Shown: in pieces, positions 29,900-39,023 of the stretch
How positions within the stretch are numbered: position 1 is the stretch's first letter
Layout: every line of letters starts with the position of its first letter
Assembly (NCBI RefSeq): GCF_001571225.1
Contig: NZ_BCTJ01000001.1
Coordinates: forward strand, 248,001-312,000
DNA: 64,000 nt
Origin: Hydrogenophaga palleronii NBRC 102513
GTDB lineage: Bacteria; Pseudomonadota; Gammaproteobacteria; Burkholderiales; Burkholderiaceae_C
Direction of reading: 5' to 3'
Position numbers and translations under genes: made by a program
Notes under the pieces: generated by a model
Database searches by the model: none
What the model saw: only the letters and a program-made list of their open reading frames with translations
What the model was told of the DNA's origin: nothing

Positions 29900-30736
29900 A
29901 TGTTCACCGATTCCCATTGCCACCTCAGCATGCCCGAGCTGCGGGCCCAGTTGCCTGACATCCTGCAGGCCATGTCCCAGGCCCAGGTCGACCGCGCCCT
30001 GTGCATCTGCACCACGCTGGAAGAGTTCGAAGACGTTTACGCCCTGGCCCATGACCACGACCACCTCTGGGCCACGGTGGGGGTGCACCCGGACAACGAC
30101 GACGTGCAGGAAGCCAGCCTGGAAGATCTGCTGAGCCGGGCGCAGCGCCCGCGCGTGGTCGGCATCGGCGAAACCGGGCTGGACTACTACCGCCTCGGGG
30201 AGCGCACGGTGGCCGACATGGAATGGCAGCGCGAGCGTTTCCGCACCCACATCCGGGCCGGGCGCCAGACCGACCTGCCGCTGGTGATCCACACCCGCAG
30301 CGCCTCCGACGACACGCTGGCCATCCTGCGCGAGGAGGGCGGCTTTGCCCCCACGGCCGGCCAGGGCTCGAAGCTGCCGGCGGCGCGCGGCGTGTTCCAT
30401 TGCTTTACCGAGAGCATGATGGTGGCGCGCGCGGCGCTCGACCTGGGCTTCTACATCTCGTTCTCGGGCATCCTGACTTTCCGCAACGCCGCCGACCTGC
30501 GCGAGGTGGCGGCCTTCGTGCCGCTGGACCGCACGCTGATCGAGACCGACAGCCCCTACCTGGCGCCCATGCCCTACCGCGGCAAGACCAACACCCCCGC
30601 CTACGTGCCCTGGGTGGCCAAGCAGGTGGCCGAGTTGAAAGGCCTCAGCGTGGAGGCCGTGGCCGAGGCGACCAGCCTCAACTTTGAGCAGCTGTTCAAC
30701 CGGGTGCCGGCGACCGCCAGGTCGGTCATGATCTGA
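29900..30736 (+). CDS. TatD family metal-dependent hydrolase (DNase)
   Basis: A 278-residue TIM-barrel metallohydrolase. Metal ligands are visible: DSHCHL at residues 4-9, the GIGETGLDYYR glutamate, VIHTRSA and FHCFTES histidines, and IETDSPYLAP aspartate. TatD-type enzymes are 3'-5' exonucleases on DNA or RNA, or D-aminoacyl-tRNA-like hydrolases. The start ATG gives MFTDSHCHLS; an upstream in-frame GTG at 29858 is less likely. It follows the PilZ gene, as in many proteobacteria. Confidence 0.92.
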   Translation: MFTDSHCHLSMPELRAQLPDILQAMSQAQVDRALCICTTLEEFEDVYALAHDHDHLWATVGVHPDNDDVQEASLEDLLSRAQRPRVVGIGETGLDYYRLGERTVADMEWQRERFRTHIRAGRQTDLPLVIHTRSASDDTLAILREEGGFAPTAGQGSKLPAARGVFHCFTESMMVARAALDLGFYISFSGILTFRNAADLREVAAFVPLDRTLIETDSPYLAPMPYRGKTNTPAYVPWVAKQVAELKGLSVEAVAEATSLNFEQLFNRVPATARSVMI

Positions 30737-30879
30737 TGTAAAACATCAAGAATCCAGAAAAACACTTTGATTTAAAAGCATTCGAAAGTCAGCAACTGAC
30801 GGCAGACAGCTCATGCGGTCCACTACCCGTGGCATCGGAATACCGGCAAGCAAAGCCTCACCAACATCTAATGCAAAAC

Positions 30880-31560
30880 ATGAAATTCCTGAAAAAGATC
30901 TTTGTTTTTAAATGGATGTTGGCCGCATCCGTGGTGTTGGGCTCGCTCGCGCAGGCCAGTTCCTTCGACGATTTCTTCATCGCCGTCAAACGCGACGACG
31001 TGCCGGCCCTGCAGCAGCTGGCGCAGCGGGGGTTTGACCTCAACACCCGCAATCCGAACGGCGAGGGCGCGCTGTTCCTGGCCTTGCGCGATGGCGCTCC
31101 CAACGTGGTGAACTACCTGGTGGCGCAGAAGAAGGTGGACGTGGAGTTGCGCAACAGCAAGGACGAGAGCCCGCTGATGATGGCCGCCATCAAGGGCCAG
31201 CTGGAAGCGGCGCGCAAGCTGATTGCGCGCCAGGCCGAAGTCAACAAGACCGGCTGGACGCCGCTGCACTACGCCGCCTCCCGGCCCGGTGACGACAGCG
31301 CCACCATGGTGCGGCTGCTGCTGGAACACCATGCTTACATCGACGCCGAGTCGCCCAACAAGACGACGCCCTTGATGATGGCGGCGCAGTACGGCAACGC
31401 AGGTGTGGTGAAGCTGCTGCTGGAGGAGGGCGCCGACCCGCTGCTGCGCAACCAGCTCGGGCTGACGGCGATCGACTTCGCCCACCGTGCCAACCGGCCG
31501 TCCGCGGCCGAACTCATTGCCGCAGCGGTGCGCGCCAAGCAGCCCAAGGGCAAGTGGTGA
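30880..31560 (+). CDS. Exported ankyrin-repeat protein
   Basis: A 226-residue protein with a signal peptide or N-terminal anchor (MKFLKKIFVFKWMLAASVVLGSLAQA) and about five ankyrin repeats (NPNGEGALFLALRDGAPNVVNYLVAQK, KDESPLMMAAIKGQLEAARKL, and so on). Ankyrin repeats mediate protein contacts, here probably in the periplasm. An alternative ATG at 30871 adds three residues. The upstream 140 bases are AT-rich for this genome and probably hold its own promoter. The partner is unknown. Confidence 0.87.
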   Translation: MKFLKKIFVFKWMLAASVVLGSLAQASSFDDFFIAVKRDDVPALQQLAQRGFDLNTRNPNGEGALFLALRDGAPNVVNYLVAQKKVDVELRNSKDESPLMMAAIKGQLEAARKLIARQAEVNKTGWTPLHYAASRPGDDSATMVRLLLEHHAYIDAESPNKTTPLMMAAQYGNAGVVKLLLEEGADPLLRNQLGLTAIDFAHRANRPSAAELIAAAVRAKQPKGKW

Positions 31561-31698
31561 GTTGAAGCGCGGGGCGCACCTGCACGGTGCGCCATGCCGC
31601 GTTGGCGACACAGTTGGTTCACGTAGGTGAAACCCACATGCGCCGGGTTGGCCGCGCGCCTCAAAATCGCGCCACACCCACAAAACTGAGGAGACGCC

Positions 31699-32187
31699 AT
31701 GAAACTGGCAAGTCAAAAAGACTTTTTCTCTGGACTCATGTTCACCATCGTCGGCATTGCATTTGCCGTCGGAGCAACCAACTTCACGGTTGGCAGTGCA
31801 GCCCGCATGGGGCCAGGTTACTTCCCCCTCCTGCTCGGCATCGTGCTGTCGATTCTCGGCGTGGCGATCACGCTGCAGTCGTTCAAGAGCAAGGCCGAGG
31901 ACGGCGATCCGATCGGCCGCTTTGCCTGGCGACCGCTGGGCTACATCATCGGCGCCAACGTGGCCTTCGGCGTGCTGCTGGTGGGCGTGCCCGCGCTGGG
32001 CATCCCAGCTTTCGGCATGTTCGTCGCGATCTACGCGCTGGTCATCATCTCCGGCTATGCCCGCCAGGGCTCCAGCCTCAAGGAATCGCTGGTCCTGGGC
32101 ACCATCCTGGCGCTGGGCAGCTATTTCGCCTTCGTGTACTCCCTGAACCTGCAGTTCCCGGTGTGGCCTGCGTTCCTGTCCGCCTGA
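31699..32187 (+). CDS. tctB: Tripartite tricarboxylate transporter, TctB small membrane subunit
   Basis: A 162-residue inner-membrane protein with about four hydrophobic segments (SGLMFTIVGIAFAVGA, FPLLLGIVLSILGVAITL, and so on) and the GPGYFP motif after the first helix, typical of TctB. It is the poorly conserved small subunit of a secondary, ion-driven carboxylate uptake system and needs TctA and a Bug/TctC receptor. An AGGAGA site precedes the ATG. tctA follows after 16 bases. Confidence 0.88.
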   Translation: MKLASQKDFFSGLMFTIVGIAFAVGATNFTVGSAARMGPGYFPLLLGIVLSILGVAITLQSFKSKAEDGDPIGRFAWRPLGYIIGANVAFGVLLVGVPALGIPAFGMFVAIYALVIISGYARQGSSLKESLVLGTILALGSYFAFVYSLNLQFPVWPAFLSA

Positions 32188-32203
32188 GCCGGAGACAACT
32201 CTC

Positions 32204-33715
32204 ATGGAACTCTTTGAACATCTGGCACTGGGCTTCGGTGTCGCCTTCACTTTCCAGAACCTGCTGTACGCGCTGGTCGGCTGTCTGCTGGGCACCCTGA
32301 TCGGCGTGTTGCCGGGCGTGGGCCCCGTGGCCACCATCGCCATGCTGTTGCCCGCCACCTACGGCCTGCCCCCGGTGGCGGCGCTGATCATGCTGGCCGG
32401 CATTTATTACGGTGCCCAGTACGGTGGCTCGACCACCGCCATTCTGGTGAACCTGCCGGGCGAATCCTCGTCGGTGGTGACCGTGATCGACGGCCACCAG
32501 ATGGCCAAGAAGGGCCGAGCCGGCCCCGCGCTGGCGGCTGCCGGCCTGGGCTCGTTCTTCGCCGGTTGCGTCGGCACTCTGGTGCTGGCGGCGTTCGCGC
32601 CGCCGCTGACCGAGGTGGCGCTGAGCTTCGGCCCGGCCGAGTACTTCTCGCTGATGATCGTCGGCCTGATCGGCGCCGTGGTGCTGGCCTCGGGCTCGCT
32701 GCTCAAGGCCCTGGCCATGATCGTGCTGGGCCTGCTGCTGGGTCTGGTGGGCACCGACGTGAACTCGGGCGTGGCCCGTTTCAGCTTCGACATCCCCGAA
32801 CTCACCGACGGCATCAGCTTCGTGGTGATCGCCATGGGCGTGTTCGGCTACGGCGAAATCATCCACAACCTGTCGCAACCCGAAGACGAACGCCAGGTGT
32901 TCACCGACAAGGTGCACGGCCTGATGCCGACCAAGGAAGACTTCAAGCGCATGACGCCGGCCGTGCTGCGCGGCACCGCGCTGGGTTCGGCCCTGGGCAT
33001 CCTGCCCGGTGGCGGCGCGCTGCTGTCGGCTTTTGCCGCCTACACGATCGAGAAGAAGATCAAGCTCAAGCCCGGTGAAGTGCCGTTCGGCAAGGGCAAC
33101 ATCCGCGGTGTGGCAGGCCCCGAGTCGGCCAACAACGCCGGTGCACAGACCTCCTTCATTCCGCTGCTGACGCTGGGCATTCCGCCCAACGCGGTGATGG
33201 CGCTGATGGTGGGTGCAATGACCATCCACAACATCCAGCCCGGCCCGCAGGTGATGACCTCCAACCCCGAGCTGTTCTGGGGCCTGATCGCCTCGATGTG
33301 GATCGGCAACCTGATGCTGATCGTGCTCAACCTGCCGCTGATCGGCATGTGGATCAAGCTGCTGTCGGTGCCATACCGCTGGTTGTTCCCAGCCATCGTG
33401 CTGTTCTGCGCCATCGGTGTGTACTCGACCAACAACAACAGCTTCGACATCTGGATGGTGGCGATGTTCGGTGTGATCGGCTACGTCTTCATCAAGCTGG
33501 GCTGCGAACCCGCACCCTTGCTGCTGGGCTTCATCCTGGGCCCGATGATGGAAGAGTACCTGCGCCGCGCGCTGCTGATCTCGCGTGGTGACTGGTCGGT
33601 GTTCGCGACGCGCCCGATCTCGGCATCCCTGCTGGCGGTGGCCGCGCTGTTGCTGATCATCGTGTTGCTGCCCTCGATCAAGAAGAAGCGCGAAGAAGCC
33701 TTCGTCGAGGAGTGA
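32204..33715 (+). CDS. tctA: Tripartite tricarboxylate transporter, TctA large permease
   Basis: A 503-residue permease with about 11-12 membrane segments. Family motifs are GVLPGVGPVATIAMLLP, YYGAQYGGSTTAILVNLPGE and GILPGGGALLSAF, an internal duplication typical of TctA, and GIPPNAVMALMVGA. It forms the transport channel for a carboxylate delivered by a Bug receptor. No receptor gene is adjacent, so the receptor must be supplied in trans. The transcript ends at the hairpin at 33751. Confidence 0.93.
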   Translation: MELFEHLALGFGVAFTFQNLLYALVGCLLGTLIGVLPGVGPVATIAMLLPATYGLPPVAALIMLAGIYYGAQYGGSTTAILVNLPGESSSVVTVIDGHQMAKKGRAGPALAAAGLGSFFAGCVGTLVLAAFAPPLTEVALSFGPAEYFSLMIVGLIGAVVLASGSLLKALAMIVLGLLLGLVGTDVNSGVARFSFDIPELTDGISFVVIAMGVFGYGEIIHNLSQPEDERQVFTDKVHGLMPTKEDFKRMTPAVLRGTALGSALGILPGGGALLSAFAAYTIEKKIKLKPGEVPFGKGNIRGVAGPESANNAGAQTSFIPLLTLGIPPNAVMALMVGAMTIHNIQPGPQVMTSNPELFWGLIASMWIGNLMLIVLNLPLIGMWIKLLSVPYRWLFPAIVLFCAIGVYSTNNNSFDIWMVAMFGVIGYVFIKLGCEPAPLLLGFILGPMMEEYLRRALLISRGDWSVFATRPISASLLAVAALLLIIVLLPSIKKKREEAFVEE

Positions 33716-33750
33716 AGGCAGGGCGCCCCGCGCCCTGTCCACCTCACACC

Positions 33751-33782
33751 AGCCCGGGCCGCGCAAGCAGCCCGGGCTTTTT
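33751..33782 (+). terminator. Rho-independent terminator after tctA
   Basis: The arm AGCCCGGGC and its perfect complement GCCCGGGCT flank a 10-base loop and are followed by a run of T, 36 bases after the tctA stop. Confidence 0.8.
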
Positions 33783-33908
33783 GTCGTCTGCGGTGTACTC
33801 CAGCGCACAGACCATGGCGGGGGCGGGTTGCACCATGGTCACCTGTCCGACCTCCAGCGACCCCTGTCGGGTGTCCGCGAGTCTCGCGTTCCCCCGTTGG
33901 CCGCGCCC

Positions 33909-36545
33909 ATGAGCACCGCCAAAACCCCGCCGCCCAAGCGCACGCCCGACCCGTTGCAGCACTACCGAGCCAAGCGCGACTTCGCGCGCACACCCGAGCC
34001 CGAAGCGGGAGGCCAGGCGGCGAGCCAAAAGGACGCGCTGGTGTTCGTGGTGCAAAAGCACTGGGCCAGCAGCCTGCACTACGACTTCCGCCTCGAACTG
34101 GACGGCACCCTGAAAAGCTGGGCCGTGCCCAAAGGGCCGAGCTACGACCCACACGTCAAACGCATGGCGGTGCAGGTGGAAGACCATCCGCTGGCCTACG
34201 CCGGCTTCGAGGGCACGGTGCCGGCCCGGCAGTACGGCGCGGGCAAGGTGATCGTGTGGGACAGCGGCCACTGGACGCCGCTGGGTGACGCACAGCAGGG
34301 TTACCGCAACGGCAACCTCAAGTTCGAGCTGCACGGCCACAAGCTGCAGGGCCGCTGGGCGCTGGTGCGCATGAAGGGCAGGGGCGAGCGGCAGACCGCC
34401 TGGCTGCTCATCAAGGAGAAGGACGCCCTGGCGCGGCCGGCCGAGGCCTACAGCGTGGTGGACGAGCAACCCGGCAGTGTGCTCGGCCTGGCGCCCGCCG
34501 CGAACGCCGCAAACGCGGTGGCTGCGGCCAGGGTGGTGCCGTTGTCGCACGCGCGGCGCGGCAGTGCGGCTCAGAGCAATACCCCCACGCGCGCGACAGC
34601 GGCACGCATGGCGCTGCCAGCCGAAGCGCTCGCGGCGCCATTGCCGGAACAGCTGGCGCCGCAACTGGCCACACTGGTGTCCAGCCCACCGGCCGAGCAC
34701 GCAGACTGGTTGTACGAGATCAAGTTCGACGGCTACCGGCTGCTGGTGCGCATCGACGATGACGGCGGCGTGCGCCTGCTCACGCGCAACGGCCAGGACT
34801 GGAGCGACAGGCTCGGCGCCTTGCACCAGGCGCTGGAACAGATGGACCTGCCGGCGGGCTGGTACGACGGCGAGATCGTGGTGCTCAACCACAAGGGCCT
34901 GCCGGATTTCGGCGCGCTGCAGCGCTCGTTCGAGAGCGCGCGCACCGACGACGTCTTGCTTTACCTGTTCGACCTGCCGTACGCGCAGGGCCACGACCTG
35001 CGCGCCGTGCCGCTGGAGCAGCGCCGAGCCCTGCTGGGACGGTTGCTCGACGCGGCGCCCGTGCACGACCGCGTGCGCCTCAGCGCGGTGTTCGACGCGT
35101 CGCCACAGAGCGTGATCGCCTCCGCCTGCCGGCTGGGGCTGGAAGGCGTGATCGCCAAGCGCCGGGGTTCCAGCTACCGCTCCGCGCGCTCGGGCGACTG
35201 GATCAAGCTCAAGTGTGGCCACCGCCAGGAGTTCGTGATCGGCGGCTACACCAGCCCGCGCGGCGCACGCAGCGGCCTGGGTTCGTTGCTGCTCGGTGTG
35301 CACGATGCACAAGGTGTGCTGCAGTACGTGGGCAACGTCGGCACCGGTTTCGACCAGAACACGTTGACCAGCCTCACGCACACGCTGGCCCCCCTAGCCC
35401 GCGGCAGCAGCCCGTTTGCGCCGGGCGCCAATATCGGAGGGCAGCCCCATTGGGTGCGCCCGCAACTGGTGGCCGAGGTGTCGTTCGGCGACTGGACCGC
35501 CGCGGGCCGGCTGCGCCATGCGGTGTTTCAGGGCTTGCGCAGCGACATCGACGCACGCCGCGTCGTTCGGGAGACCGCCATGAAAACCGACGCTTCAACG
35601 GCCCGGCCGCGCAGCACCGCCGCAGCACCCACCAGCCTGCTGCAACGCGCCCGTGTAACACACCCCGAGCGGGTGGTCGATGCCAGCACCGGCGCCACCA
35701 AGATCGATCTGGTGCGCTACTACGATCTGGTCGGTGAACTGATGATGAAACACCTGGCCAGGCGGCCGCTGGCGCTGGTGCGTGCGCCGTCCGGTGTGGC
35801 GGGCGAGCTGTTTTTCCAGAAACACGGCGAGACCGGCCGACTGCCCGGCCTGCGCCAGGTGGACAGCGACCCGGTACCGGGCAAAGCGCCCATGTTCGAG
35901 GTGACGGGCGCACGTGGCCTGCTGTCGGCTGCGCAGTGGAACGTGCTGGAGCTGCACACGCTCAACGCCGTCACCAGCGCGCTGGACCAGCCTGATCGTT
36001 TGGTGTTCGACCTCGACCCGGGCGAGGGCGTGCCCTGGCCGCAAGTGCAGGAGGCGGCTCAACTGGTGCATGCGTTCCTGGGGGAGCTGGGCTTGCCGGC
36101 GTTCCTGAAAACCAGCGGCGGCAAAGGCCTGCACGTGGTGGTGCCGCTGCGCAAGCAGCACGGCTGGGACACGGTGAAGGGTTTTTCCAGGGCCGTGGTG
36201 CAACACATGGCGCAGACCATCCCGCAGCGCTTCGTGGCCAGGAGCGGGCCCCGCAACCGGGTCGGCAAGATCTTCATCGACTACCTGCGCAACGGCGCTG
36301 GTGCCACCACCGTGGCGGCCTGGTCGGCGCGGGCGCGCCCGGGCCTGGGCATCTCGGTGCCGGTGGCCTGGAGCGAGCTCGCCTCGCTGCGCGGCGGCGA
36401 CCACTGGCGCGTGCAGACCGTGCACGAGCGGCTCGACCAGGGCAACGCGCCCTGGCAGGGTTACGCCAGGGCCGCGCGCGGCCTGCGGGCAGCCATGGAC
36501 ACGCTGGGCTACGAGGCGCCAGCCGAAGGCAAGACCACCACCTGA
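33909..36545 (+). CDS. ligD: Multifunctional DNA ligase D (NHEJ)
   Basis: An 878-residue ATP-dependent ligase for non-homologous end joining, with all three modules in the order phosphoesterase-ligase-polymerase. The 3'-phosphoesterase domain is near residues 40-190 (VVQKHWASSLHYDFRLEL). The ligase has the adenylated lysine in KFDGYR (K272), and the primase-like polymerase is from about residue 580 to the end (LVFDLDPGEG near residue 700, TSGGKGLHVVVPL). It seals and fills double-strand breaks recruited by Ku, encoded 13 bases downstream. The start ATG gives MSTAKTPPPKRTPDP. Confidence 0.95.
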   Translation: MSTAKTPPPKRTPDPLQHYRAKRDFARTPEPEAGGQAASQKDALVFVVQKHWASSLHYDFRLELDGTLKSWAVPKGPSYDPHVKRMAVQVEDHPLAYAGFEGTVPARQYGAGKVIVWDSGHWTPLGDAQQGYRNGNLKFELHGHKLQGRWALVRMKGRGERQTAWLLIKEKDALARPAEAYSVVDEQPGSVLGLAPAANAANAVAAARVVPLSHARRGSAAQSNTPTRATAARMALPAEALAAPLPEQLAPQLATLVSSPPAEHADWLYEIKFDGYRLLVRIDDDGGVRLLTRNGQDWSDRLGALHQALEQMDLPAGWYDGEIVVLNHKGLPDFGALQRSFESARTDDVLLYLFDLPYAQGHDLRAVPLEQRRALLGRLLDAAPVHDRVRLSAVFDASPQSVIASACRLGLEGVIAKRRGSSYRSARSGDWIKLKCGHRQEFVIGGYTSPRGARSGLGSLLLGVHDAQGVLQYVGNVGTGFDQNTLTSLTHTLAPLARGSSPFAPGANIGGQPHWVRPQLVAEVSFGDWTAAGRLRHAVFQGLRSDIDARRVVRETAMKTDASTARPRSTAAAPTSLLQRARVTHPERVVDASTGATKIDLVRYYDLVGELMMKHLARRPLALVRAPSGVAGELFFQKHGETGRLPGLRQVDSDPVPGKAPMFEVTGARGLLSAAQWNVLELHTLNAVTSALDQPDRLVFDLDPGEGVPWPQVQEAAQLVHAFLGELGLPAFLKTSGGKGLHVVVPLRKQHGWDTVKGFSRAVVQHMAQTIPQRFVARSGPRNRVGKIFIDYLRNGAGATTVAAWSARARPGLGISVPVAWSELASLRGGDHWRVQTVHERLDQGNAPWQGYARAARGLRAAMDTLGYEAPAEGKTTT

Positions 36546-36558
36546 GGAGAGAGACACC

Positions 36559-37488
36559 ATGCCCCGCATCATCTGGAAAGGCGCCATCAGCTTCGGGCTG
36601 GTGCACGTGCCGGTGGCCTTGTACCCGGCCTCACAACAGGTCGGCATCGACTTCGACTGGCTCGACAAACGTTCGATGGACCCGGTGGGCTACAAGCGCA
36701 TCAACAAGCGCACCGGCCGGGAAATTCAGAGCGAGCACATCGTCAAGGGCATCAGGCAGGACGATGGTGACTACGTGGTGCTCAGCGACGCGCAGATCAA
36801 GTCGGCCTATCCGCAGGCCACGCAGTCGATCGAGATCGAGACCTTCGTGCAGGCGGCGGAGATTGCGTTCACGCTGCTGGACACGCCGTACTACCTGGAA
36901 CCCATCGGCAAGGGCGACAAGGTCTACGCGCTGCTGCGCGAGGCGATGCGCGAAGCCGGCGTGATCGGCATTGCGCGCGTGGTGATCCACACCAAGGAAC
37001 ATCTGGCGGCGCTGGTGCCGTCCGGTGCGGCGCTGGTGCTCAACACCATCCGTTGGGCGAGCGAGATCCGCCCGCTCGATGAACTCAAGCTGCCGGCCGA
37101 AGGCAAGAGCGCGGCCGGCCTGAAACCGGCCGAGATGAAGATGGCGGCCCAGCTGATCCAGGACATGACCACCCCCTGGGTCTGGGAGGACTACAGCGAC
37201 CGCTTCAGCGACGCGGTGCACCAGTTGGTGAACAAAAAGATTGCCGCCGGCGAAACCGAAACCGTGACCCCGGTGGAGAGCGAAGCCACCGAGGCCGAGG
37301 GCTCGAACGTGGTCGACCTGACCGCGCTGCTGGCGCAAAGCCTGGCACGGCGGGGTGGCGGCAAGGGCAGGGCGCCGACGGCGACTGGCAAGGAAGACAA
37401 GCCTGCAGGCAAAGCGATGGCGAAAACCACCGGGGCTGCAGCCCGCAAGCGCGCGCCGGCGAAATCGGCGGCGCGCAAACGTGCGTGA
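36559..37488 (+). CDS. ku: Ku homologue, NHEJ end-binding protein
   Basis: A 309-residue bacterial Ku. The N-terminal MPRIIWKGAISFGLVHVPV, the VGYKRINKRTGREI strand and the DTPYYLEPIGKGDKVY segment are typical of the homodimeric ring that threads onto broken DNA ends. The last 40 residues form a Lys/Ala-rich tail (KRAPAKSAARKRA) that aids DNA binding and LigD contact. A GAGGAGAGA site precedes the ATG. With ligD it makes a complete two-gene NHEJ operon. Confidence 0.95.
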   Translation: MPRIIWKGAISFGLVHVPVALYPASQQVGIDFDWLDKRSMDPVGYKRINKRTGREIQSEHIVKGIRQDDGDYVVLSDAQIKSAYPQATQSIEIETFVQAAEIAFTLLDTPYYLEPIGKGDKVYALLREAMREAGVIGIARVVIHTKEHLAALVPSGAALVLNTIRWASEIRPLDELKLPAEGKSAAGLKPAEMKMAAQLIQDMTTPWVWEDYSDRFSDAVHQLVNKKIAAGETETVTPVESEATEAEGSNVVDLTALLAQSLARRGGGKGRAPTATGKEDKPAGKAMAKTTGAAARKRAPAKSAARKRA

Positions 37489-37527
37489 AGGTGGCGTGAA
37501 GGTGGATTGGGTGGAAGAGGGCGATGC

Positions 37528-37863
37528 TCAGCGCTTGCGTGGCACGGCCGGGCCTTGGCCGCCCGGGCCCGGCACGTGGCGCCGGCGTTGCTCGGCGTCC
37601 AGCCCGGGGGTGGCGCGCATGTCGGTGTCCACCAGGCCCTTGCGCAAGTCTTCGTGTGCCTGCTGGATCATGGCATCGGGCTCAACCGCGGTGACCTTGT
37701 GCGACTGGTCGCGCTCGTGCGGCAGTTCCAGGTGCTCGTCTTGCGACGTCGCGGGGCCCGTGCCGGGTGAGCGCGGCGTGCGGCTCACCAGGCTGGCCGG
37801 GCTCTGCGGCTCGCGCGAGGCCGATGGCTTGGCGGCCTTCGCATCCGCGTGGGATTTGGGCAT
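37528..37863 (-). CDS. Small acidic/basic hypothetical protein
   Basis: A 111-residue hydrophilic protein with no membrane segment, predicted to be largely disordered. The middle carries HLELPHERDQSHKV; similar LPHERD(E/Q)S motifs occur in short unnamed Burkholderiales proteins, which supports it being a real gene. It starts 10 bases after the Crp/Fnr gene stop on the same strand and is therefore probably cotranscribed from that gene's sigma-54 promoter. Function unknown. Confidence 0.6.
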   Translation of the reverse strand: MPKSHADAKAAKPSASREPQSPASLVSRTPRSPGTGPATSQDEHLELPHERDQSHKVTAVEPDAMIQQAHEDLRKGLVDTDMRATPGLDAEQRRRHVPGPGGQGPAVPRKR

Positions 37864-37873
37864 GTGGTGTGCC

Positions 37874-38614
37874 TCAGGCGACCATCAGCACCGCATCGTG
37901 CCGATGGGTTTCCGGCAGCAACCGGCTCTGCTCGTCTCGCAGCAGGCCGTAGCACTCGCAGGCGTGGCCTTCCAGGCCGGGGCGGTCCAGCACGGTGATG
38001 TGGCCGCGGGCATAACGGATCAGGCCCAGCTTCTGGAAGTGGTGCGCGCAATGCGTGACACCTTCGCGCCGCACCCCCAGGCGCTGGGCAATCACTTCCT
38101 GCGTCATCACCAGGTCGTCGCCCGCAATCCGGTCCAGGTGCTGCAGCAGCGTGAACGCCACCTGCTGCGACACCGAGTGGTGGCGCATGCACACCGCGCG
38201 TTGCGAGGCCTGCGTCAACAGGGACTGGGTGTAGCGCAGCAGAATGCCCATCAAGGGGCCGCCGCGGCTGAACTCCTCGCGCAGCGTGGCTGCCGGCATG
38301 CGGTAGGCGTCCCCGGCCAGCTGCACCACCGCGCCGCTGCTGGTGAAGCCGCCGCCCAGCAACACACCCACGCCCAGCATGCCGTCGTTGCCGACCACCG
38401 CCGATTCCACGCAGGCACCGGTTTCGGTGAGGTGCATCATGGAGATCAAGGCCGAGGTGGGGAAGTAGGCGTGGGAGGGCGTTTCGCCCGCTTCGTGCAG
38501 TGACTGGTTTCGCGTGAGCTCCACGCGCTCCAGGTGCGGCTGGCACCGCTGCCACTCGGTGGCGCCGAGGCCGCTGAGCAGGAGGTTGTCGAAAGGCAGG
38601 CTGGTCTGTTGCAT
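37874..38614 (-). CDS. Crp/Fnr family transcriptional regulator
   Basis: A 246-residue regulator with an N-terminal cyclic-nucleotide-binding-type beta barrel (LHEAGETPSHAYFPTSALISMMHLTETG) and a C-terminal winged helix (LVMTQEVIAQRLGVRREGVTHCAHHFQKLGLI). The effector-domain arginine/serine signature of true Crp and the N-terminal cysteine cluster of Fnr are absent, so the ligand, if any, is unknown. The start MQQTSLPFDN has an AGGGA site upstream. A consensus sigma-54 promoter lies 42-56 bases upstream, so its expression should depend on RpoN and an activator. Confidence 0.87.
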   Translation of the reverse strand: MQQTSLPFDNLLLSGLGATEWQRCQPHLERVELTRNQSLHEAGETPSHAYFPTSALISMMHLTETGACVESAVVGNDGMLGVGVLLGGGFTSSGAVVQLAGDAYRMPAATLREEFSRGGPLMGILLRYTQSLLTQASQRAVCMRHHSVSQQVAFTLLQHLDRIAGDDLVMTQEVIAQRLGVRREGVTHCAHHFQKLGLIRYARGHITVLDRPGLEGHACECYGLLRDEQSRLLPETHRHDAVLMVA

Positions 38615-38653
38615 GGTGTGTTTCCCTGATTGGTTTGTCGTCACGCCCCCTGG

Positions 38654-38670
38654 TGGCAAACGACGTGCCA
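38654..38670 (-). promoter_or_regulatory. Sigma-54 (-24/-12) promoter of the Crp/Fnr gene
   Basis: On the minus strand these 17 bases read TGGCACGTCGTTTGCCA, an exact match to the RpoN consensus TGGCACG-N4-TTGC. The GG is at 38668-38669, the GC at 38656-38657, with the required ten bases between. A transcript would start near 38644, leaving a 30-base leader to the ATG at 38614. The site is partly palindromic (TGGCA-N7-TGCCA), so the plus strand also shows a weaker -24/-12 (GG and GC ten bases apart) facing the proline-rich gene. Confidence 0.75.
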
Positions 38671-38765
38671 CATGTCGCTGCGAGCAACACAGACTTACAT
38701 CTCGGCGAGGCGGGAACGCTGCTTGCCCGTGAGGTGCATCGAAGCTCTTCACAAGGAACACGCGC

Positions 38766-39023
38766 ATGCAGACTGCTCCCCCAACAGCTCCTTCTTCTGC
38801 CTTGATGGCGCCGCACTGGTGGCCGCACCCCGCGAGGGCCATCGCGCAACAAGCGGGCTTCCAGTGGGCCCACACACCCGGTGTGCCGCAGCCCACACCC
38901 GAGGTGCCGCCAGTGCCGCCCGAGATCTCGCCGGACATCGACGAGCCCGAGTTTCCCGACACGCCCACGCCGCCGGTGCAGGACCCGCCGCCGCAGCCAC
39001 AACCGATCATCGGAAGGGCGTGA
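38766..39023 (+). CDS. Proline-rich small protein
   Basis: An 85-residue protein of which about a quarter is proline. It has an N-terminal half with tryptophans (PHWWPHPAR, QWAHTPGV) and an acidic Pro-rich C-terminal half (PEVPPVPPEISPDIDEPEFPDTPTPP). An AAGGAA site sits eight bases before the ATG. No signal peptide or membrane helix is evident. It is probably an extended, disordered protein. It stands divergent to the Crp/Fnr gene and upstream of the sigma-54 activator. Function unknown. Confidence 0.6.
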   Translation: MQTAPPTAPSSALMAPHWWPHPARAIAQQAGFQWAHTPGVPQPTPEVPPVPPEISPDIDEPEFPDTPTPPVQDPPPQPQPIIGRA

